DNA of 64,000 nucleotides from Alteromonadaceae bacterium (GTDB lineage: Bacteria; Pseudomonadota; Gammaproteobacteria; Enterobacterales; Alteromonadaceae), in contig JABSOI010000001.1 in the NCBI GenBank assembly GCA_013216015.1, forward strand, positions 89,056 through 153,055, written 5' to 3'. Below the pieces are notes generated by a model. It was given only the letters and a program-made list of their open reading frames with translations, ran no database searches and was not told the origin of the DNA. Positions 58,727-64,000 of this stretch are shown here, one piece after another (within the stretch, counting starts at the first letter, position 1; each line of letters starts with the position of its first letter). The position numbers and the translations under genes were made by a program.

Positions 58727-60073
58727 ATGCACACTCAAATTAACCCTGTTGGCAACATGAATTTGCTTTCCCAATTAGAGCTGGATCAACTTCAAGAATC
58801 TGCTACAAGTCATTTATATCAACTTTTTAGAAACTGTTCTTTAGCTGTATTAAACGCTGGTAGTTACACCGACGATGTTGAACAAATGTTTGAGCAATAC
58901 AAAGATTTTCATATTAACGTTTTACGACGGGCACGGGGTGTTAAACTTGATTTACAAAACCCGCCGGAAAAAGCATTTGTCGATGGAAAAATAATAAGGG
59001 GCGTACGGGAACAGTTATCCGCGGTTTTACGGGATATTTTATTTACCTATCATCGTCATATAAATTCACCAAATACTCCAGAGCTAATAACCCATACAAC
59101 TTTTGATATTTTACGCAATGCCAATGTCATTCTCCCGGAAACAAATCCTAATTTGATCACCTGCTGGGGCGGCCATTCAATTAACGTTAATGAATACAGT
59201 TACACCAAAAAAGTTGGCTATGAGCTTGGGCTACGGGCTTTCAATATTTGTACGGGTTGTGGACCAGGAGCAATGAAAGGACCAATGAAGGGTGCAACAA
59301 TTGGTCATGCGAAACAACGCATTAATAACGCTAGATACATTGGATTAACAGAGCCAAGTATTATTGCAGCTGAGCCACCTAACCCAATTGTAAATGAGTT
59401 AGTGATCATGCCTGATATTGAAAAACGTCTTGAAAGTTTTGTTCGTATATCTCATGGTATTATTATTTTTCCCGGTGGTGCTGGCACAGCTGAAGAGTTA
59501 CTTTATATAGTGGGCATTATGCTCAACAGTAAAAATAAAAATCAAAAATTACCCATCATACTCACGGGTCCGGCAGAAAGTGCTGAATATTTTCTTGAAA
59601 TTGATACATTTATTGGAGCAATATTAGGAGAAGAAGCACAAAATCTTTATCAAATTATTATTGATGACCCCGAAGGAGTCGCCAAGGCAATGAAAGTGGG
59701 ATTATCAGAAGTATTAACTTACAGAAAAAATACCGGGGATGCTTATCATTTTAATTGGTCATTAACTATTGAACCCGATTTTCAACAACCCTTTGAACCA
59801 ACTCATGAGAACATGGCGGCTCTCAAGATCAGTTCAAATTTAGACACCGCCACTTTAGCAGCTAATTTGCGGAGGGTCTTTTCAGGAATTGTTGCCGGTA
59901 ATGTTAAATCTTTCGGAATAAAATCGATCAGAGAACATGGCCCATATAAAATTTCTGGAGATGAACGAATAATGGGATTAATGGACAATTTATTAAAGTC
60001 ATTTGTAAAACAACAGCGTATGAAATTACCTGGTAGTACTTATATTCCCTGTTACGAAATTGCAGAGGAATAA
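58727..60073 (+). CDS. ppnN: Nucleotide 5'-monophosphate nucleosidase PpnN (YgdH)
   Basis: PpnN cleaves purine and pyrimidine nucleotide monophosphates to base and ribose-5-phosphate, and is activated by ppGpp in E. coli. The 448-residue length is near that of E. coli YgdH (454). The Rossmann-like LOG motif is [20 protein letters not shown], with [18 protein letters not shown] completing the active site. It is followed by xni three bases later, the same ygdH-xni order as in E. coli. Confidence 0.95.
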   Translation: MHTQINPVGNMNLLSQLELDQLQESATSHLYQLFRNCSLAVLNAGSYTDDVEQMFEQYKDFHINVLRRARGVKLDLQNPPEKAFVDGKIIRGVREQLSAVLRDILFTYHRHINSPNTPELITHTTFDILRNANVILPETNPNLITCWGGHSINVNEYSYTKKVGYELGLRAFNICTGCGPGAMKGPMKGATIGHAKQRINNARYIGLTEPSIIAAEPPNPIVNELVIMPDIEKRLESFVRISHGIIIFPGGAGTAEELLYIVGIMLNSKNKNQKLPIILTGPAESAEYFLEIDTFIGAILGEEAQNLYQIIIDDPEGVAKAMKVGLSEVLTYRKNTGDAYHFNWSLTIEPDFQQPFEPTHENMAALKISSNLDTATLAANLRRVFSGIVAGNVKSFGIKSIREHGPYKISGDERIMGLMDNLLKSFVKQQRMKLPGSTYIPCYEIAEE

Positions 60074-60076
60074 TAG

Positions 60077-60913
60077 ATGCCTGCTCATCTTATTTTAATC
60101 GACGCACTTAATTTAATACGCCGTATATATGCTGTACAAGAACGTCCATTTTTATTAAACAAAGATGCAAAAACTCAAGAGTTAGCTGAAAACACTAAAA
60201 CACAAGTATTATATAATACTCAACGAAGTTGTGGGCAAGCGTTGATAAAAATAATTGAACAACAGTCACCTAGCCACGCTTTGGCGGTATTTGACAGTAA
60301 AGTCCCCTGCTGGCGCTATAAACTTTACCCTGATTATAAAAAGGGCAGAAAAAAAATGCCTGATCATCTGGCACAGAAGCTTTCAGATATCCAAGATGAG
60401 TTTATGCAACACAATGTTGATTCTTTAATATCTGACCAGGACGAGGCTGATGATTTAATTGCCACTATTGCAGTTAAGGTTGCTCTTCGGGGGCAGAAAG
60501 TCACCATTGTTTCCACCGACAAAGGTTTCTTATCTTTGCTTAGCCCAAATATTCGAGTGTATGATTATTTTAATCGGCGTTACTTAGATGAAATACATGT
60601 GCAAGAAAAGTTTAACGTCAAACCATCACAGCTAATAGACTTATGGACGTTAACGGGCGACTCAACTAATAAAATCCCCGGTGTAGCTGGAATTGGACAA
60701 GTCAATGCGTCAACCTTGCTAAACACCTACGGATCTCTTACTCAAATTTTAACAGCAACCAATTTAAAAACCAGCATCAGCAAAAAAATTAAAGGGTGTG
60801 ATGAACAAATTGCATTAAGCAAAACATTATTAACATTAAAACAAGATATTCCGTTAGGGTTTAATTTAAAAGATATCAGGCTTGTGGCAAAACAAGATGA
60901 AAAAATGACGTAA
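60077..60913 (+). CDS. xni: Flap endonuclease Xni (ExoIX)
   Basis: Xni is a 5' nuclease related to the N-terminal domain of DNA polymerase I. The 278-residue protein has HLILIDALNLIRRIYAVQ at the start, the metal site DQDEADDLIATIAVKV, VSTDKGFLSLL, and the helix-hairpin-helix TGDSTNKIPGVAGIGQVNA. About 25 residues longer than E. coli Xni. It is probably translated from the same mRNA as ppnN. Confidence 0.94.
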   Translation: MPAHLILIDALNLIRRIYAVQERPFLLNKDAKTQELAENTKTQVLYNTQRSCGQALIKIIEQQSPSHALAVFDSKVPCWRYKLYPDYKKGRKKMPDHLAQKLSDIQDEFMQHNVDSLISDQDEADDLIATIAVKVALRGQKVTIVSTDKGFLSLLSPNIRVYDYFNRRYLDEIHVQEKFNVKPSQLIDLWTLTGDSTNKIPGVAGIGQVNASTLLNTYGSLTQILTATNLKTSISKKIKGCDEQIALSKTLLTLKQDIPLGFNLKDIRLVAKQDEKMT

Positions 60914-61024
60914 ATTTAAAAATTTGATTAATGTCATATTTTCAGCATCTAGTTTTGCTACTACCCTTTTAGTATTAAAAAAATAACTAGGATTGAAAAA
61001 TAAGAAAAAATATTAAGGTAACCA

Positions 61025-61402
61025 ATGAGTAAAAAAATAGTTAGTCGCATACTGCTTGCTTTAGCAGCATACGGAGTATTTGTAGCTTTAGTCATAACCT
61101 TCTACGACGATAGCCCAGCAAAAATGCAATGGCGTGATAGAGAAGACTACAATAGTCAATTTATCGGTAAATTAAAATTAGAAGAATTCACTTTTGATCA
61201 AGCCATAACAGAGCTTGGTAGCCCAGACATAACAGAAGCTAAAAAAGTAGCAAAAATAAGATACCAAGTCATGTTTTACCGTACACAGCATGTCAAATCA
61301 GATGGAATTACCACTGCGGATGAGTGTACCGCCCTATTATTTAAAAACAACTTACTTAATGGGATCGGTAAGGCTGCTTATGAAAAATTTCTGTCACTAT
61401 AA
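61025..61402 (+). CDS. DUF3192 family protein
   Basis: A 125-residue protein anchored by one N-terminal hydrophobic helix (about residues 7-27, SRILLALAAYGVFVALVITF). The conserved region contains MQWRDREDYN, ITELGSPDITEAKK, YQVMFYRTQHVKSDG and TTADECTALLFKN, typical of DUF3192 in Alteromonadales and Vibrio. It is probably periplasmic. The function is unknown. AAGGTAACCA precedes the ATG. Confidence 0.9.
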   Translation: MSKKIVSRILLALAAYGVFVALVITFYDDSPAKMQWRDREDYNSQFIGKLKLEEFTFDQAITELGSPDITEAKKVAKIRYQVMFYRTQHVKSDGITTADECTALLFKNNLLNGIGKAAYEKFLSL

Positions 61403-61578
61403 CTTTAAGAAAAACAATCAAAATTAAGTAGTAAAAAATCAATTAAAATGGTTCATAATAATGAATATTTTAGCCTCGCTTACCTAACATCAACATGGTA
61501 TAAAGGTGAGCAATGGTCTAAGTGGTTCAATGAGTGCTAACAAAGACCTCATTTTTAAATTTTCAAAAGGTAAATTTA

Positions 61579-62586
61579 ATGGAAAAGCAAACCATAACGG
61601 TTATTCCAGGTGATGGCATCGGACCAAGTATTATTGATGCAACCATAAAAATACTCGATAAAGCAGGTTGTGGATTTGAGTATGAATATGCAGATGCTGG
61701 ACTTACCGCTTTAGAAAAACATGGTGAACTAGTACCTGAAGAAACCATGGAACTGATCACAAAAAATAAAATCACTTTAAAAGGCCCATTAACAACACCT
61801 GTGGGTGAAGGCTTTACTTCAATCAATGTAACCTTACGTAAACAATTTAATCTTTACGCAAACCTTCGTCCTGTTATTTCCTTTGTTGGTACCAAAGCAC
61901 GTTATGAAAATATCAATATTATTACCGTGCGTGAAAATACCCAGGGAATGTATTCTGGTGTTGGCCAAATAGTTTCTGAAGACGGCACACAAGCTGAAGC
62001 TGTAAGTATTATCACACGTGAAGGTGCCGAGCGCATTTTAACATTTGCCTATGAAACAGCTCGTAAAGAAGGCCGTAAAAAAGTAACGGCTGTACATAAA
62101 GCAAATATTTTAAAATCAACTTCTGGTTTATTTCTTAAAATAGCCCGTGAAGTTGCACAACGATATCCTGAAATAGAATCGACTGAAATGATTGTTGATA
62201 ATTGCTGTATGCAATTAGTAATGAATCCTGAGCAATTTGACGTAATCGTCACCACCAACCTTTTTGGTGACATTTTATCTGATCTTTGTGCAGGGTTAGT
62301 TGGTGGATTAGGTATGGCTCCAGGCGCAAATATTGGTGAAGATTGCGCCATATTTGAAGCTGTTCACGGCAGTGCTCCAGATATTGCAGGTAAAAATTTA
62401 GCCAACCCTACTTCCGTGATCCTTGCTGCTATTCAAATGCTTGAATATTTGGATATGGGTGACAAAGCTGAAAATATAAGAAATGCTATTATTGATGTCA
62501 TTAAATCTGGTGATCGTACTACCCGTGATTTAGGCGGAAGCCATGGCACTACCGACTTTACTGATGCAGTACTTGAACGTTTATAA
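61579..62586 (+). CDS. Isocitrate dehydrogenase, NAD-type (IDH3-like)
   Basis: A 335-residue member of the isocitrate/isopropylmalate dehydrogenase family. The substrate-binding blocks are LKGPLTTPVGEGFTSINVTLRK (in two parts) and NLYANLRPV, followed by VRENTQGMYSG and the metal/cofactor segment NLFGDILSDLCAGLVGGLGMAPG and AVHGSAPDIAGK. Length and motifs match monomeric-length NAD-dependent enzymes related to mitochondrial IDH3 rather than the E. coli NADP enzyme (416 residues). ATG at 61579 follows AAAAGG. It stands alone. Cofactor preference is inferred. Confidence 0.85.
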   Translation: MEKQTITVIPGDGIGPSIIDATIKILDKAGCGFEYEYADAGLTALEKHGELVPEETMELITKNKITLKGPLTTPVGEGFTSINVTLRKQFNLYANLRPVISFVGTKARYENINIITVRENTQGMYSGVGQIVSEDGTQAEAVSIITREGAERILTFAYETARKEGRKKVTAVHKANILKSTSGLFLKIAREVAQRYPEIESTEMIVDNCCMQLVMNPEQFDVIVTTNLFGDILSDLCAGLVGGLGMAPGANIGEDCAIFEAVHGSAPDIAGKNLANPTSVILAAIQMLEYLDMGDKAENIRNAIIDVIKSGDRTTRDLGGSHGTTDFTDAVLERL

Positions 62587-62631
62587 AATTTAATACCTAT
62601 CGATAAAATAAATTGTTCTTTTACCATACAA

Positions 62632-62800
62632 CCACCGTCTAAAGACGGTGGGTTTAAACCTTCAAACCAGCAGTCCAGCATTTCGGCTAACGTCGATGAC
62701 TTAACCTTAAAGTTATCATTTAACTGACGCTCAAAATGATATTCCAATGATTCTTTAATCTTCTCTTTGGTTAATTCACCAGCAGTAACCCAAACACTGA
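62632..62800 (-). mobile_element. IS200/IS605-like remnant
   Basis: CCACCGTCT and AGACGGTGG (62632-62651) form a perfect 9-bp hairpin, like those at ends of IS200/IS605 elements. On the minus strand just before it, an open frame without its beginning encodes KIKESLEYHFERQLNDNFK and LAEMLDCWFEGLNPPSLDGG, resembling the end of a transposase from this group. The rest of the element is missing. The call is tentative. Confidence 0.4.
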
Positions 62801-62877
62801 AAAAATTAATCTAGTTTTTATATACAAGCATTTATGTGCTATATAATATTGTCTTAGATCTACATACCAGCGCAGTA

Positions 62878-63997
62878 ATACCAATTGGATTAATTAAGTT
62901 GTCAGTTTTATCCAGTCTCTCCAGCATAGTTTTTTAACGCGTTCTACATCTTCTATGAAAACATTCCATGCACGGCTGCATTGATCAACGATATCATCAT
63001 AATTTTCAAAACATCTATTTGCTAGCTCATGTTGACGCAACCATTGCCACACTTGCTCCATAGGATTAAGCTCTGGTGAATATGGTGGCAATTTAATGAG
63101 GGTCAGATTGTCAAAGTCATCAGCTAAATAAGCTTGATGCCAGCTAGCACCATCAACGATCAAAACAGCATGACGACCGAGTTCCGTTCGTTTTGATATT
63201 AATGAAAGATGTTCTTTCATTATATCCTTGTTCATAAATGGAGTGATTAAGGCTTCTGTTGCCCCTGTCGCTGGACAAACAGCACCAAACAAATAAGAGT
63301 ATTCAAATTGTTGCTGCCTTCTCGCCCGGGGTCTTGTGCCTGTTTCAGCCCAGATCCGTGTTGTGGTATTTTGCTGACCAAATCTCGCTTCATCCTGAAA
63401 CCAAACATCAACACACTGTAATCTTACGTGTCCAGGTATGTGAAGGATCGTTTCCAAAAGGAAGTTTTTTAAAAGCTTCTTGCATTTCTATTGATTGCTT
63501 TGGATGTTTTGAGCGACTAGTGATCCAAGAAAAATCTAGGCTATGTAACAAACGGTAAATGTTCCAAACACTGTATGTCACAGAAAACTCAGTTTTAATA
63601 TAGTTAACAAAATCAATCCCCATCAGACGACCACCACTAGGTCTGATACTTTCAATAATTACATGTTGTTTAAATTGCTCTAATTGTTTTTCAGTCAATG
63701 CGTTAGGCCTGCCAGAGCGAGATTTTTCTTTTAAACCATCTAGTCCTTTTGTTAAAAAAAGAGAGGTCCAATTATTTACACTATTGCGTGAAACTTTTAG
63801 ATATATAGATGCTTTATTCTTTGATAAACCATCTTTAATATGGGCAAGTGCCAATAAGCGAATTCGCATTCTTGCATTGGTTTCTTTTGCGGCTAAGGTC
63901 TTAAAATCGATGAGGTCAAATGCTTTTGTCATTTTTATTAAAAACTAGAAGAATATCGTAAGGTAAATATAGACCAAAAACTTAATCCAATTGGTAT
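62878..63997 (-). mobile_element. IS630-family insertion sequence (about 1.1 kb)
   Basis: Terminal inverted repeats ATACCAATTGGATTAATTAA (left) and, complemented from the right, ATACCAATTGGATTAAGTTT bound one transposase region. TA adjoins CC...GG at both ends, matching the TA target duplication of the IS630 family. The length fits the family's 1.1 kb norm. Its ends match those of the family A MITEs, mainly copy 3. The window ends three bases after the element. Confidence 0.85.
62894..63932 (-). pseudogene. IS630-type DDE transposase split by a frameshift at an A6 run
   Basis: Two overlapping frames make up the transposase. The first (63932 to 63408, 174 residues) has helix-turn-helix DNA-binding domains (KDGLSKNKASIYLKVSRNSVNNW). 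The second (63457 to 62894, 187 residues) has the catalytic DDE residues in VDVWFQDEARFGQQ, AVLIVDGASWHQ and PPYSPELNPMEQVWQWL. They shift at an A6 run (about 63468-63473). Removing one A gives a continuous AFKNFLLETIL junction. It is either an inactivating indel or a site for transcriptional slippage. Confidence 0.85.
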
Positions 63998-64000
63998 AAC

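Noticed and set aside
62433..62747. Minus-strand open frame overlapping the isocitrate dehydrogenase end
   Set aside because: Its second half is antisense to the dehydrogenase; only the part before the hairpin resembles a transposase remnant.

Overview
The window is an AT-rich chromosomal segment from a gammaproteobacterium. Gene content and order point to the Alteromonadales, most likely a marine Colwelliaceae-like bacterium (Colwellia/Thalassotalea type). This is inferred from the cmk-aroA-serC-gyrA and thrS-infC-rpmI-rplT-pheST-ihfA blocks, a long-form purC, DUF2947, DUF3192, RlmF, Oar-like TonB receptors and many small palindromic elements. No species can be named from the sequence alone.

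Layout. 1-8.2 kb: start of rpsA, then cmk, aroA, serC and gyrA on the minus strand; ubiG and a HAD phosphatase (gph/mupP type) run the other way. 8.3-12.7 kb: class Ia ribonucleotide reductase (nrdA, nrdB, yfaE ferredoxin) behind a promoter with two NrdR-like boxes. 12.7-18.3 kb: a repeat-rich stretch with a decayed type I secretion ABC transporter, yciB, yciI, an LprI-like protein and a PerM-family permease ending in a 15-bp tandem repeat. 18.4-27.4 kb: the translation block ihfA, pheT, pheS, purC, rplT, rpmI, infC, thrS, with a tRNA-Thr-anticodon-like hairpin before thrS and an AUU start in infC. 27.6-41.4 kb: housekeeping and accessory genes (DUF4440, DUF998, SGNH hydrolase, FAD dehydrogenase, 7Fe ferredoxin, fructosamine kinase-like, CPXCG protein, MATE pump, tRNA-Val, 2OG oxygenase, Sel1 protein, DUF2947, rlmF, cyclophilin lipoprotein).

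42-50 kb: two paralogous Oar-like TonB-dependent receptors with matching 347-bp upstream regions, on either side of a LytTR transcription factor. The second receptor is interrupted by one in-frame TAA. 50.5-51.1 kb: an unannotated GGA-rich CsrB-type small RNA on the minus strand, with its own terminator, promoter and a GacA/UvrY-type box about 176 bp upstream. 51-62.6 kb: a DUF2339 membrane protein, GNAT, a KfrA-like protein, syd, queF, a diguanylate cyclase, ppnN, xni, DUF3192 and an NAD-type isocitrate dehydrogenase. 62.6-64 kb: an IS200/IS605-like remnant and an IS630-family element with a frameshifted transposase.

Several non-autonomous repeats across the window carry termini that closely resemble those of the IS630 element. 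They form MITE-like families with modular interiors. They sit next to norM, supply the last codons of the LytTR gene, and border the decayed ABC transporter. The most interesting regions are the CsrB-like RNA, the receptor/LytTR locus, the thrS operator mimic and the MITE/IS630 relationship.
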